Positions 1-9,955 of a DNA stretch of 64,000 nucleotides are shown in pieces (the first letter of the stretch is position 1; each line of letters starts with the position of its first letter). This DNA comes from Halomonas socia (GTDB lineage Bacteria > Pseudomonadota > Gammaproteobacteria > Pseudomonadales > Halomonadaceae). Below the pieces are notes generated by a model. The model was not told the DNA's origin, did not search any database, and worked only from the letters and a program-made list of their open reading frames with translations. Where the stretch lies: positions 2,170,001-2,234,000 of the forward strand of contig NZ_CP048812.1 of the NCBI RefSeq assembly GCF_010977575.1, in the 5' to 3' direction. The position numbers and the translations under genes were made by a program.

Positions 1-554
1 AAATCGGTCGCAGTGGGGCCCGGTTCGACCAGGATGAAATCGATCCCGAGCGGCGCCACTTCCTGCGCCGTCGATTCGACGAAACCCTCGATGCCCCACT
101 TGGTAGCGTGGTAGAGCGAGAAGTTGGGATAGGCCTTCTGGCCGCCTTCCGAGGATACCTGCACGATGCGCCCGCCGCCCTGGGCGCGCAGGTGGGGTAG
201 CGTTGCGCGGATCAGCTGGATCGAGCCGGTGAGATTGGTGGCGATCTGGTGGTCTATCTGCTCATCGCTGAGCTCTTCGGCGGCCCCGAAGAGGCCATAG
301 CCGGCGTTGGACACCACCACATCGACCCTGCCCATACGCGCGAAGGCCTGGCGGGTAACCTCGCGGATCCGCGGCACATCGGTAAGATCGAGTTTCAGCA
401 CCAATAGGCGTTCGCCGTGTGCCTGCTGCAACGCGTCGAGCACGTTCTCCCGGCGCAGCGTGGCGACCACGCGATCGCCACGTGCCAGTAGCCGTTCGGT
501 CATCAGTCGGCCGAGGCCTGAGGAGGCTCCGGTAATCAACCATGTCTTGCTCAT
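1..554 (-). CDS. SDR family oxidoreductase, C-terminus cut by window edge
   Basis: A short-chain dehydrogenase/reductase that would carry out NAD(P)-dependent oxidation or reduction of an unknown substrate in the cytoplasm. The frame starts at an ATG at 554 and stays open to base 1. The N-terminus MSKTWLITGASSGLG carries the Rossmann TGxxxGxG motif, followed by the NAG motif (SNAGYG) and the YxxxK catalytic pair (YHATK). About 184 residues are visible, so only the C-terminal substrate-binding part is missing. It is divergent from the LysR gene at 658, about 100 bp away, and is the obvious candidate target of that regulator. The substrate cannot be read from the sequence. Confidence 0.9.
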   Translation of the reverse strand, partial: MSKTWLITGASSGLGRLMTERLLARGDRVVATLRRENVLDALQQAHGERLLVLKLDLTDVPRIREVTRQAFARMGRVDVVVSNAGYGLFGAAEELSDEQIDHQIATNLTGSIQLIRATLPHLRAQGGGRIVQVSSEGGQKAYPNFSLYHATKWGIEGFVESTAQEVAPLGIDFILVEPGPTATD

Positions 555-657
555 CGTTCCGTTCCTTCCTTCGGGTGGGTTGCAGTTCATGGTGGTACTC
601 CCGATTGGAAAGCAGAAGTCGTCTAGTATGGGATGATGTCGTGAGAGGAATTCACCA

Positions 658-1590
658 ATGACCAAGCCGACGCTGGCCGACCTGGACGCCTTTGCGGTGG
701 TAGCCGCCGAGCGGAGCTTTCGCCGCGCGGCCGATCTCATCGGAGTCTCGCGCTCGGCATTGAGCCACCGAATGAGACATCTGGAAGAGCAGCTGGGCGT
801 CAGGTTGTTACACCGCACCACCCGAAGTGTCACACTGACCGATGCCGGCAGTCGGTTCCTGGCGCGCATAACGCCGACCCTGAAGGAGCTGGATGCCACG
901 CTGGATACGCTCGCCGACGACCGCGGCGAACCCAGCGGCCAGCTGCGCATCAATGCCGGCAAGGAGGCGATCCGGCTGCTGCTAGCCCATGTCGTTCCCG
1001 CCTACCTGCGGCAATACCCTGAGGTGGATCTCGACCTCGTCAGCGAAGGGCGGCTCGTCGATATCGTCGAGCAGGGGTTCGATGCCGGGGTCCGGCTGGG
1101 GGAGGCGGTGCCCCAGGACATGATTGCGGTGAAGCTGGGCGATGACTTGCGATTCCTCGCCGTGGCCTCGCCGGACTACTTGCACCGCTTCGGCAGGCCC
1201 AAGGTGCCCGACGATCTACACAAGCATCACTGCATCCGCCAACGGCTGCCCAGCGGCAAGCGATACCGCTGGGAATTCGAACGGCGAGGGCAGGAGATCG
1301 CCGTCGATGTACCCGGCACCCTGACGCTCGACGATATCGGCCTCATGGTCGAAGCGGCGGTCGACGGCCTCGGTATCGCCTTCGTTCCTGAAGTTGCGGC
1401 CCGCGACCGGCTTGCATCGGGCCAGCTCGTTGCGGTGTTGGAAGCATGGAGCCCGCCATACCCCGGCTTGATGCTCTACTATCCCGGGCATCGCCACGTG
1501 CCCGCGGCGCTGCGCGCCTTCATCGACCTGGTGAAGGCGCCGGACACCCAGGCCAGCATGCGTAGGGCTCTGGTTGCCGGTGGCACCTAG
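658..1590 (+). CDS. LysR family transcriptional regulator
   Basis: A 310-residue LysR-type regulator. The N-terminal winged helix-turn-helix (residues about 5-60, FAVVAAERSFRRAADLIGVS) is followed by a LysR substrate-binding domain with a normal C-terminus. It is divergent to the SDR gene, the usual LysR-target arrangement. The stop codon TAG (1588-1590) is made of the TA target duplication of an IS630 element plus the first base of that element. The sequence on the far side of the element (2787-2789) is also TAG, so the original stop was the same and the protein is not shortened. Confidence 0.93.
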   Translation: MTKPTLADLDAFAVVAAERSFRRAADLIGVSRSALSHRMRHLEEQLGVRLLHRTTRSVTLTDAGSRFLARITPTLKELDATLDTLADDRGEPSGQLRINAGKEAIRLLLAHVVPAYLRQYPEVDLDLVSEGRLVDIVEQGFDAGVRLGEAVPQDMIAVKLGDDLRFLAVASPDYLHRFGRPKVPDDLHKHHCIRQRLPSGKRYRWEFERRGQEIAVDVPGTLTLDDIGLMVEAAVDGLGIAFVPEVAARDRLASGQLVAVLEAWSPPYPGLMLYYPGHRHVPAALRAFIDLVKAPDTQASMRRALVAGGT

Positions 1591-2788
1591 TGTGGTGTCT
1601 CACAAGTTAGGGTCATTAATTGCCTCGGCCTTTCTGCCGATTTAGTGATGCAGCGGCTCTGCCAACGGAAGCGATAATGTCATCCGCCGATTTTCGCCAC
1701 TTGAACGGCTTGGGATCCTCGTTGTAAATCGCTAGATAATGCCGGATCGAGTCTTCCAAATCGTTCACGCTGGTGTGCGCTTGCCGCTTGATCCATTTTT
1801 CGCTGATTGTTGAGAAAAAGCGTTCCACCAAATTCAGCCAAGACGCTGAGGTCGGGGTGAAATGGATATGATAGCGTGGCCTCTCTGCCAACCAGGCTTT
1901 CACTTTATCGGTCTTGTGGGTTCCGTAATTATCCATGATGAGGTGAATATCCAGACATGTTGGCACATCCCTGTCGATGGCATTGAGGAACTCCAGAAAC
2001 TCCGCACTGCGATGACGACGCTTGAGTCGCCCAATGACCTTGCCCGTTGCAATGTCCAAGGCAGCGAACAGCGATGTCGTACCATGGCGCTTGTAGTCAT
2101 GGGTGTGTGTTTCAGGCTTTCCGAAGGTCAAGGGCAGTCCCGGTTGGGTCCGGTTTAGCGCTTGAATCTGGCTCTTCTCATCAACCGATAGCACTAATGC
2201 TCGGTCCGGTGGGTTCATATACAGGCCAACGATATCGTGCACTTTATCGACGAAGGCCGGGTCCGTGGAAAGTTTGAAGGTCTTCTCTTTATGTGGCTTG
2301 AGCCCGAAGGCATGCCAGATTCGCTGCACGCTGGCGGGAGAGATGCCAACGGCCTCGCTCATCTGCCGAGTACTCCAGTGGCTGGCATTATCGGGCTGGG
2401 TTTGGGTAGCGCGATCAATGACCTCCTGAACTTGTTCGTCACTGATGCTTCTCGGCCGGCCCGAGCGGGGTTCATCATTCAAACCATCAAGCCGCCACCG
2501 GCCGAAGCGGACTCGCCAGCGAGAGACAGTATGGACGCCGATACCAAGGCGCCGGGCAATGGCTGCCCCTGACTCGCCGTTGGCGCAGCCCAGGATAATC
2601 TTGGCACGAATGCGCCCATCGGAAGGGCCTTTACGTTGCCTGACTCGGCGAGCGAGCTCGGCATGCTCCCATTCGGTCAGAGTAATCGGTGTCGCGGGGC
2701 GGCCTGTCTTCATGTTTGCCTCCCAGAGTGATATGAATCGGCAGTATAGACCAAACATTATGGCTGGTACTTTTGGAACACCACACTA
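1588..2788 (-). mobile_element. IS630 family insertion sequence with TA target duplication
   Basis: The element proper is 1590-2786 (1197 bp), flanked by TA dinucleotides at 1588-1589 and 2787-2788, the IS630/Tc1 target signature. The outer ends match as inverted repeats: GTGTGGTGT on the left and ACACCACAC on the right, with imperfect matching for about 10 more bases. It carries a single intact transposase on the minus strand. Confidence 0.92.
1616..2713 (-). CDS. IS630 family transposase
   Basis: DDE transposase of about 365 residues. The N-terminus has a helix-turn-helix ([18 protein letters not shown]) and an arginine-rich linker. The catalytic D, D, E lie in [16 protein letters not shown] and [11 protein letters not shown] start it at MKTGRPATP (2713) rather than the upstream in-frame ATG at 2758, because family members begin near this point. 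The frame is complete, so the element may still be active. Confidence 0.92.
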   Translation of the reverse strand: MKTGRPATPITLTEWEHAELARRVRQRKGPSDGRIRAKIILGCANGESGAAIARRLGIGVHTVSRWRVRFGRWRLDGLNDEPRSGRPRSISDEQVQEVIDRATQTQPDNASHWSTRQMSEAVGISPASVQRIWHAFGLKPHKEKTFKLSTDPAFVDKVHDIVGLYMNPPDRALVLSVDEKSQIQALNRTQPGLPLTFGKPETHTHDYKRHGTTSLFAALDIATGKVIGRLKRRHRSAEFLEFLNAIDRDVPTCLDIHLIMDNYGTHKTDKVKAWLAERPRYHIHFTPTSASWLNLVERFFSTISEKWIKRQAHTSVNDLEDSIRHYLAIYNEDPKPFKWRKSADDIIASVGRAAASLNRQKGRGN

Positions 2789-2829
2789 GACTTTGCCCGA
2801 AAACTGGCTGCGCTCGACCATGCGGCGTT

Positions 2830-2885
2830 AAAAGTCGGCCAAAGTACTCATTTACACTGCGCCTGGCCTTCGCTCGCCGACTTTT
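2830..2885. repeat. stem-loop just upstream of the group II intron
   Basis: A perfect 10-bp inverted repeat, AAAAGTCGGC at 2830-2839 and GCCGACTTTT at 2876-2885, with a 36-bp loop. It lies four bases before the intron 5' end. A stem ending in a T-run next to the insertion point fits the habit of class C group II introns of inserting downstream of terminator-like hairpins. It may have terminated the lysR transcript. Confidence 0.6.
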
Positions 2886-2889
2886 CAGA

Positions 2890-4875
2890 GTGCGCCAGGA
2901 GAAGCCTGGTCGCCTAGGACACCGACCAACGGAGGTGAAAAGGGCATATTGAAACCCAGTGGGTGAAAGTCCCACCCGGCCAAGGTTAGCCACCAGCCGG
3001 TAGCGAGTCTTGCGCAGCATCGAGTAATCGCTGCTGTGAAGCGTAGATAGCGAGTGGATAGGCCGTGTGATTGAGCCCCGAAATAGTCATGGTCGCGATC
3101 GCCGACACTCTTCTGAAAGTGGAAGGCAATACGAACCCGCTGGGTGGCTTGGCGGGGAGGGTCGCCGGGGTCGGAGAGCAGGGCATGTCCACATAGGGGT
3201 TTCCCAGGAACCTGGGAGGCCCGCCTTTCTCCCCTGAAGGGTATGGCACAGGCGAGGGGCTGCCTGCTGCGAAAGCTCCCGGTCCGGTGCTGTCGCGCCT
3301 GACGGTACTGGAAGCGAATCACAGGCGCTCAAGGGGTACGGCCAGGTGAGCACAAGAAGCCGGTCGGACGGAAAGGCGGGAGTCGGAGTCGCTCATAGTA
3401 CCTAAGAAGGCGGGGAACCGGCTCGACGGGACCCGCTGGAGGGAAGGGGCGGCCAATCATCAGAACCGCGAGAGGGAAACATGACAGGTGCACAGGAACC
3501 TGGTGTCATGTACACGAAACAATTGCGGATAGCTGCGCTGGCAGAGCGCTTCCCGCAGCGTGCCTTCACGTCACTGGCGCATAACATCGATGCCCAGTGG
3601 CTGAAGACGGCCTACCTGATGACGCGCTGAGACGGCGCTGTCGGGATCGATGGCCAGACGGCGGACGACTTCGTGCGCGACTTCGAGGCCAATATCCAGC
3701 GGTTGCTGGAGGAGGCCAAGAGCGGTCGCTACCGGGCACCGCCGGTGCGGCGCGTCCATATTCCCAAGGGAGATGGACGCACCACACGGCCGATCGGCAT
3801 CCCCACCTTCGAAGACAAGGTCCTGCAACGCGCCGTGGTGGCCCTGCTGGAACCCCTCTACGAGCATGACTTTCGGGATGGCTCGTATGGATTCCGACCG
3901 GGACGCTCGGCGCACCAGGCGATCAAGACGGTGTGGGACGGGCTGTCGTCGATGGGAGGTGGCTGGGTCATCGACCTGGACATCCAGGCCTTCTTCGACA
4001 CGATTGACCATCAGCACCTGCGTGCGTTTTTGCAGCAACGAGTGAAGGACGGTGTCATCCTGCGCCTGATCGGCAAGTGGCTCAAGGCCGGTGTAATGGA
4101 GGCCGGGCAGTGGCAGAGAGGTAAGGTCGGAAGCCCGCAAGGGGGTGTGATTTCCCCGATGTTGGCGAACGTCTACCTCCACTACGTGCTGGACGAGTGG
4201 TTTGAGAAAGACGTCAAGCCGCGCCTGCGAGGACGGGCATTCTCGGTGAGGTTTGCCGATGACGCCGTGCTTGCCTTCAGCAATGAAGCCGATGCCCGCA
4301 AGGTGTTGGAGGTGCTGCCGAAGCGCTTCGCGCGCTTTGGGCTCACCCTGCACCCAGCCAAGACCCGGCTGGTGCGGTTCCGACCACACCGCGAGCAACG
4401 GGCCGAGACCTTCGACTTTTTGGGCTTTACCCACTACTGGGGAAAATCCCGGCGCGGTCGCTGGATCATCAAGCAGAAAACGGCCAAGGACCGATTCAGA
4501 CGGGCACTGAGGCATATTTCGCTTTGGTGTCGGGCGAACAGGCACCTGCCGCTTCAAGTCCAGCATCGCCATCTATGTCGGAAGGTACAAGGGCACTTTG
4601 CCTATTACGGTATCTGCAACAATGGCAGAGCGCTCCAGGTGTTCCGGTTCCGGGTAATCTGGTACTGGATAAAGTGGTTGAGTCGACGCTCCCAGAAAGG
4701 GTGGATTACGTGGGAGAAGGCAGGTCAACTGCTGGCTCGTCTTCCCTTGCCGCGTGCAAGGGTAGTGCACCGATGGTCCTTTTAGCGAATCTGATGATTG
4801 AGGAGCCGGATGCGTTAATTGCGCACGTCCGGATCTGAGGGGGGCCGGGACGAGTAATCGCCCGGTCTACCCGAC
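2890..4875 (+). mobile_element. group II intron carrying a broken maturase
   Basis: The 5' end GTGCGCC fits the group II consensus GUGYG. About 600 bp of structured untranslated RNA precede the reverse transcriptase. Domain V is recognisable at about 4803-4835 (GAGCCGGATGCG, then GCACGTCCGGATC), followed by a domain VI-like stem. The 3' end is placed at CCCGAC near 4875. The exact 3' boundary is inferred from family pattern and could be off by a few bases. Confidence 0.85.
3481..4785 (+). pseudogene. ltrA: group II intron reverse transcriptase/maturase with in-frame stop
   Basis: Read from ATG 3481, the frame encodes the N-terminus of a group II maturase, then meets TGA at 3628-3630 (codon 50, after AYLMTR), and continues in the same frame to 4785. 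The downstream part holds RT blocks including FRPGRSAHQAI, IDLDIQAFFDTID, SPQGGVISPMLANVYLH and the catalytic FADD. It ends with the thumb/X domain; no endonuclease domain is seen. A single C-to-T change (CGA to TGA) would explain the stop. Restart at 3673 would lack the N-terminal RT region, so the intron is probably not self-mobile now. Confidence 0.85.
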
Positions 4876-4930
4876 CAACCCTTAGTCAGGTTGCCACCCA
4901 CAGTGACGAAAGCTCGTACGCAAGGATGTC

Positions 4931-6742
4931 TTACTGAACTCCACCGGCATTGTCGTTCAATAACGCATTCAGTAGCATGCCATCGAGTGTAGTGGTGTCC
5001 AGGCCCAGCAGGTGCGCGAACGTGGCCCCGGCATTGTCCATTCGCTGGATACCTCGTCGGGTATCGAATGGCAGTCTGGAACCGGGCCGTATTCCCGTTC
5101 CGTGGAGGATTGCCAGTCCATGGTTGGAGGCGAACACGGTACTGGCGGACGGTACCTGGGGGCCATGGTTGGCTCCGGCGCTTTCAACGGCGGCCACGGT
5201 ATCGCCACGCCGGTTGACACCCCACACGAATCCCGAGGCGTAGGCGAACAGCACATCCCCGGCGGCATAGCCCCAATAACCCAGCACGCTGGCATCCTGC
5301 TTCTTGAGAGCGAAAGCGACCACGTTACGTTCGCCTTGCGGCGTATCGATGTACCAGGTGCTCAAGGCCTTGAGTATTCGTGTCTGTACTTCGGCCACAT
5401 CAGCCTCGGAAACGATACCCTCGTCTAGCGTGTCTCGATTGACGAAGACTTCCAGACCGCCGCGCTCATCCTTGAGAAAGGCCTGACTGCGCTGACGTAT
5501 CGGTCGGCCCTGCTCGTCGAGTGCACAGAGACCGAACTCTGCCAACCGTCGATAGATATCGCACAGATAATGGTTCGGCACGTCACCATGATCCGAGGCT
5601 AGCACTATCACGGTGTCATCGCGTCGCCCGGCCAGCAGGCGGCCCACCGCGTCGTCGAGCACTTGATACGCATGGCGAATGGTGCTCAGGTAACGCTCAT
5701 GTCCTTCGGGAGAAAAGAAGGGAGATTCGGGGTCGCAATAGGCCAGGCAGGTGTGATGGGTCTCGTCATTGAGACGGAACACCGTGGCGAACAGGCGGAA
5801 GTCCTCCTCGTTGAGCAAGGTCAGGGCGCTGTCGACCAGCCACTTCAGTTGATAGCGGCCCTCTTCGAAACTGGTCTCGAAATAGCGAGTGTCCGGATCT
5901 GCCGACACGGCCCACTTGGAAATGAACGGCCCGTGACGCCGAGTCAGTCGCTCGGCCAGGGCCGGGTGATTGCTCAGCCGTTCGGGCATGGTGACCTGCG
6001 ATTGCAGCAGATCCACGTGCCTTCGCTCGGCATCGTAGGCCAGCAGCTTGAAGCGCACGTATCCCCGCTCATCGCCCGCCTCGATGGGCAACCAGACGCT
6101 CCATTCGCCCACACCCAGTGTCGCTGAGCTATTCTTGACTGCCAGTTGTAGCCGCGCGTTGGCTGCCGGGCTCAATGTCACTGCCAAGGTATCGCCAGCA
6201 TTGAGCCGGATAACGGCATGATATTGCGTTTCCGAGCGCTCGATTGCGTGGCGGTTGTGCTTCTGGTGATGGGCCAGGCTGCCGCTCGGTGGCCAGCCCA
6301 GCGCCTCGTTCTGAGGGACGTCAGGCCACTGTGAGAGATCGGTGCTGTGCAGGCCTGCGGGGGCCACCTCCATCGGTGCCGGGCCTTTGCCGCTCCAGAA
6401 CGGCGCCAGGCAAAGATCGTTCTTACCGGTGGGCTTGAGGGACTCGGGAAAGTGTACCAACGCACACTTTTGTCCCGCTTCGGCCATCAACTCCAACAAG
6501 TGTCGCGTTCCGCTGGGCGATAGGCGTTGCCCCACCCAACTGTTTCCCGGTGCCTGTCCGGTGAGAAAGTTGACGAAGTTGGTGTCGCCCCAGGTCGAGA
6601 TATAAGGCATCAGCCGCGTCGTGCCGCCCTCGTGACGCAATCGTTCGATATTGGGCAGCACCCCTTCGTGGCAGAAACGTTCGACCAGTTCGGGGATCAG
6701 GCCGTCGACACCCAGCACCAGTACCTTTTTCGCGTTATGCAT
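4931..6742 (-). CDS. alkaline phosphatase superfamily, type I phosphodiesterase/nucleotide pyrophosphatase-like protein
   Basis: A 603-residue enzyme of the metal-dependent alkaline phosphatase superfamily. The N-terminus KVLVLGVDGLIPELV provides the first metal-binding Asp, and TWGDTNFVNFLTG carries the likely nucleophile region. The HTCLAY and ASDHGD motifs supply the remaining metal ligands. No signal peptide is evident, so it should act in the cytoplasm on a phospho- or sulfo-ester. It is the last gene of the tctCBA operon, 31 bp after the enolase-superfamily gene. Substrate unknown; a sugar-acid phosphodiester or nucleotide-like compound is possible but unproven. Confidence 0.78.
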   Translation of the reverse strand: MHNAKKVLVLGVDGLIPELVERFCHEGVLPNIERLRHEGGTTRLMPYISTWGDTNFVNFLTGQAPGNSWVGQRLSPSGTRHLLELMAEAGQKCALVHFPESLKPTGKNDLCLAPFWSGKGPAPMEVAPAGLHSTDLSQWPDVPQNEALGWPPSGSLAHHQKHNRHAIERSETQYHAVIRLNAGDTLAVTLSPAANARLQLAVKNSSATLGVGEWSVWLPIEAGDERGYVRFKLLAYDAERRHVDLLQSQVTMPERLSNHPALAERLTRRHGPFISKWAVSADPDTRYFETSFEEGRYQLKWLVDSALTLLNEEDFRLFATVFRLNDETHHTCLAYCDPESPFFSPEGHERYLSTIRHAYQVLDDAVGRLLAGRRDDTVIVLASDHGDVPNHYLCDIYRRLAEFGLCALDEQGRPIRQRSQAFLKDERGGLEVFVNRDTLDEGIVSEADVAEVQTRILKALSTWYIDTPQGERNVVAFALKKQDASVLGYWGYAAGDVLFAYASGFVWGVNRRGDTVAAVESAGANHGPQVPSASTVFASNHGLAILHGTGIRPGSRLPFDTRRGIQRMDNAGATFAHLLGLDTTTLDGMLLNALLNDNAGGVQ

Positions 6743-6773
6743 AACATGCTCCCTTGCTGAGTACGTGCGCGCT

Positions 6774-7919
6774 TCAGAGTCGATAACGGTCGATGACGTT
6801 GCGGTCGATCTCGATTCCCAGCCCAGGTTTGTCGGGTACCTCCACGCAACCCCGGTCGTTGAGGGAGAACTCCCCGCCGATCAGTTCCTGGCGGAAGGGG
6901 TGGGCCGATTGGTCGTACTCGAGCATCGGCTCGTCCGGGGTCAACGACAGCGGCTGTGGCGGCAGCGTGGCGATGAATTGCACGGCAGCGGCGAGGCCAA
7001 TGCCGGTGCCCCACACATGGGGAATCAATGGCACGTGCCAAGCTTGAGCCATGGCGGCGATCTTCTGGCACTCGGTGAGACCTCCGGCGGCCCCCAGGTC
7101 GGGTTGAATGATATCCAGCGCACCTTGGCTGATCAGGTCGCGATAGCCGAACTTGGAGTATTCGTTCTCGCCCGCGGCGATCCAGGTACGCGAGATGCCT
7201 TTGAGCTCACGGTAGCCATGGCGGTTTTCCGGACTCAACGGTTCCTCGAATAGGTGCACTCGTGTCTCTTCCAGCTCCATCAGAATGCGCCGTGCCGCCG
7301 GCACGCTGTAGGCACAGTTGGCATCCATCATCAGTGCGGCGTCGCTCCCCACCGCTTCGCGTACCGCACGCATGTCACGGATATCGGCTTCGATACCAAA
7401 GCCAGTCTTGAGCTTCATTGCCCGATAGCCGTTGTCCTGGTGGCGCAGTGCCTCCTCGACGACTTCCTCGGGGTACTTACCGCCCTTGCGACGGTAGAAG
7501 CCGGTGGCGTAGGGACGAATCTCGTTGCGAAAAGCCCCGCCCATCAAGCGATGGATCGGCTGTCCCAAGGCTTTGCCGGCGAGATCCCACAGCGCGATAT
7601 CGATCGCGGCAATACCAAACAGTGCCACCCCTTTCTGACCGTAAGGGCGGGTGTGGTTGTACATCTCCTCCCACAACACTTCGTGATCGAACGCTGAGCG
7701 GCCGATGAGCAACGGTTTGAGGGCGTACTCGACGACGGCCTGGGCAACCTGCGGCGGCTGAAGGCCATGATTGATCGACTCCCCCCAGCCGATCAGGCCA
7801 TCCTCTGTGTGGACCTCGATCAGCATGGCGGTGCGCTGATGCACCCACCCTTGGGAGAAGGCGAAGGGCTGCTCGAGCGGAGCGGCCAGCACGTGCGTCT
7901 TGATGTCGGTAATGATCAT
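6774..7919 (-). CDS. mandelate racemase/muconate lactonizing enzyme family protein
   Basis: A 381-residue enolase-superfamily enzyme of the mandelate racemase subgroup. Metal ligands are D199 (MMDANCAYS), E225 (LFEEPL) and E251 (AAGENEY). Acid/base residues are the KxK pair K169/K171 (MKLKTG) and H301 (PHVWGTG). Such enzymes abstract the proton alpha to a carboxylate and most often dehydrate or racemise sugar acids. It is cotranscribed with a TTT carboxylate importer, so the imported ligand is probably its substrate. Annotation as a specific dehydratase is not justified from sequence alone. Confidence 0.88.
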   Translation of the reverse strand: MIITDIKTHVLAAPLEQPFAFSQGWVHQRTAMLIEVHTEDGLIGWGESINHGLQPPQVAQAVVEYALKPLLIGRSAFDHEVLWEEMYNHTRPYGQKGVALFGIAAIDIALWDLAGKALGQPIHRLMGGAFRNEIRPYATGFYRRKGGKYPEEVVEEALRHQDNGYRAMKLKTGFGIEADIRDMRAVREAVGSDAALMMDANCAYSVPAARRILMELEETRVHLFEEPLSPENRHGYRELKGISRTWIAAGENEYSKFGYRDLISQGALDIIQPDLGAAGGLTECQKIAAMAQAWHVPLIPHVWGTGIGLAAAVQFIATLPPQPLSLTPDEPMLEYDQSAHPFRQELIGGEFSLNDRGCVEVPDKPGLGIEIDRNVIDRYRL

Positions 7920-7958
7920 GATGTCGCGTACCCAGTAACGAATTCGGGATAAAGGAAC

Positions 7959-9479
7959 TTACTTGGAGGCGTCGCTCTCGGCGCGCCGTGCGTTGGCCGA
8001 CGACTGGCGCCATTGGGTGAGGCTCGACCACACGGTCCAGACGATGAACAGCGCGAGCAACGAGAACAGCGCCATGGAGATGCCGCTATGGGTGAAAAAT
8101 CCTAAGAAGTCGCCGTTCTTGATCAGCAGGCCACGGCGCAGCGAGCTTTCCAGCTCCGGCCCCAGCACCATGCCGATCACCAGCGGTGCCAGCGGATAGC
8201 CTGCACGGCGCAGGGCGTAGGCCAGGATGCCGGTCACGGCGGCAACCACCAGGTCCAGCGGATTGCCGCGCACCGTCGCGGCACCGATGAAGCTGAACAT
8301 GACGATGGCGGCCATGACGTAGCCCTGATGCAGCCGGAACAGATAGCGGAACAGGCCAATGGAGGGTTTGCTCAGGATCAGCATGGCGACGTTGACGATG
8401 ATCAGCACGACGAACAACGCATAGACCGTCTGCGCTTGATCGACCATCAATCGCACACCCGGCGTGATGCCATGGATCACCATGGCGCCCATCATCATCG
8501 CCGTGACGACGTCGCCCGGAATGCCCAGTGCCAGCGTGGGAATGAACGAACTGCCAGTCACCGCATTGTTGGACGACTCCGACGCGATGATGCCATCCGG
8601 TTCGCCTTGGCCCATGTGCTCGCGGCGCGGCGACAGTTTCTGCGCCGTGGCGTAGCTGATGAATGCTGCAGCGGCTGCACCGGTGCCCGGTAAGGCGCCG
8701 ATGAAGCTGCCGATCAACGAGCCCCGGACGAGCTCGATCACGCGCTTGAACCACTCACCCAGTCTAGGGAAGCGTAACTTGGCCTCGGGAATTTTCGCGC
8801 CAGGGTCGTCCCGCGAGGCAAAGCGCATAAAGATTTCCGAAAGAGCGAAGGCTCCCACCACTACCGGGATCAGTGTCAGCCCCGATGACAGGGCATAACT
8901 GCCGAAGGTGAAACGATTGGCCCCGGTAATGGGATCCGCGCCCACCATGGAGAGGAAGAAGCCGATCATGCCGCAAACCAGCCCCTTCATGATGCTGTCC
9001 TTGGAAACGCCCACGATGCACATCATTGCCAGGCAGATCAGAGCGAAGACTTCGATCGAGCCGAAGTTGACGGCGAATTTGGCGAGCTGCGGCGCGCAGA
9101 AGATCAGTATCACGCAGGAGAGCACGCCGCCGAAGAAGGATGCGAACGTCGCCCAGCCCAGCGCTTCGCCGATACGCCCTTGCTGGGTCATGGGATAGCC
9201 GTCGAAGGTGGTCGCCGCCGACTGGGGCGTGCCGGGCGTATTGATGAGAATGGCGGTGATCGAGCCACCGTAGACCGAACCGCAGTAGACACCGATCAGC
9301 AGCGCCATGCCGGTAATGGTGTCCATCCCGAAGGTGAAGGGAAGAAAGATGGTCAGTCCCACCACCGACCCGAGGCCCGGCAATCCACCGATGATGATCC
9401 CGGCCCAGGTGCCGACGACGATGGCGAGCAACGCCTGCCAGGTGAAGGCATCGCCCACCGCGGCAAGAATGATATCCAT
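7959..9479 (-). CDS. tctA: tripartite tricarboxylate transporter large permease, TctA family
   Basis: A 506-residue integral membrane protein with about 12 hydrophobic segments and the family motif GLPGLGSVVGL near residue 33, with its second-half counterpart GALPGTGAAAAAF. It forms the transport channel of a periplasmic-binding-protein-dependent secondary carrier. It begins one base after the TctB stop codon, showing tight operon coupling, and is followed by the enolase-superfamily gene. Confidence 0.93.
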   Translation of the reverse strand: MDIILAAVGDAFTWQALLAIVVGTWAGIIIGGLPGLGSVVGLTIFLPFTFGMDTITGMALLIGVYCGSVYGGSITAILINTPGTPQSAATTFDGYPMTQQGRIGEALGWATFASFFGGVLSCVILIFCAPQLAKFAVNFGSIEVFALICLAMMCIVGVSKDSIMKGLVCGMIGFFLSMVGADPITGANRFTFGSYALSSGLTLIPVVVGAFALSEIFMRFASRDDPGAKIPEAKLRFPRLGEWFKRVIELVRGSLIGSFIGALPGTGAAAAAFISYATAQKLSPRREHMGQGEPDGIIASESSNNAVTGSSFIPTLALGIPGDVVTAMMMGAMVIHGITPGVRLMVDQAQTVYALFVVLIIVNVAMLILSKPSIGLFRYLFRLHQGYVMAAIVMFSFIGAATVRGNPLDLVVAAVTGILAYALRRAGYPLAPLVIGMVLGPELESSLRRGLLIKNGDFLGFFTHSGISMALFSLLALFIVWTVWSSLTQWRQSSANARRAESDASK

Positions 9480-9480
9480 A

Positions 9481-9918
9481 TCACAGCGCTCCGCTGGTCA
9501 AGAGTGTCGGCAGTCGAATCAGCAGCACGTGGTGAAACAAGAACCACAGGCCACCGGCGATGGCGAGTGTGCCCACCGCCAACGGCAGTGGGCGATGCAG
9601 GCGAAACAACCATAGTGTCAAGGCGACGAGCGGCAGCGCAGGAAGCAGAAATCCCAGGCTCGCCACGGCGATGGCAGCGATGAGCATGGCCGCCATTAGC
9701 ACGAGGAGTGTCGACAGCGACCAGCTTCCCAGCCCGGTGACGCGCGACATCTCGACGAGCGTGATTGCCAAGGCGACCCCGCACCACAAGGTCAGCACGA
9801 AACGTGGTACCAGCATGGCATCGGAGGGACCATTCCAGGCATGGAACGCCAGCACGGCACCGACAAGGAACAGTCCAAGGGCCAACAACACCCTGGGGTG
9901 AGCCAATCTCGCAACCAT
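9481..9918 (-). CDS. tctB: tripartite tricarboxylate transporter small permease, TctB family
   Basis: A 145-residue protein with four hydrophobic segments (for example VLLALGLFLVGAVLAF and LLPALPLVALTLWLF), as in the TctB small membrane subunit. It lies between tctC and tctA on the same strand. Sequence conservation in TctB is weak, so the call rests on length, topology and position. Confidence 0.85.
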   Translation of the reverse strand: MVARLAHPRVLLALGLFLVGAVLAFHAWNGPSDAMLVPRFVLTLWCGVALAITLVEMSRVTGLGSWSLSTLLVLMAAMLIAAIAVASLGFLLPALPLVALTLWLFRLHRPLPLAVGTLAIAGGLWFLFHHVLLIRLPTLLTSGAL

Positions 9919-9955
9919 GACGTTTACCTCACTAGATCGGTGTGGCTTGATTGCT

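Noticed and set aside
3571-4572. 333-codon minus-strand frame opposite the group II maturase
   Set aside because: Shadow frame; the plus strand carries clear reverse transcriptase motifs.
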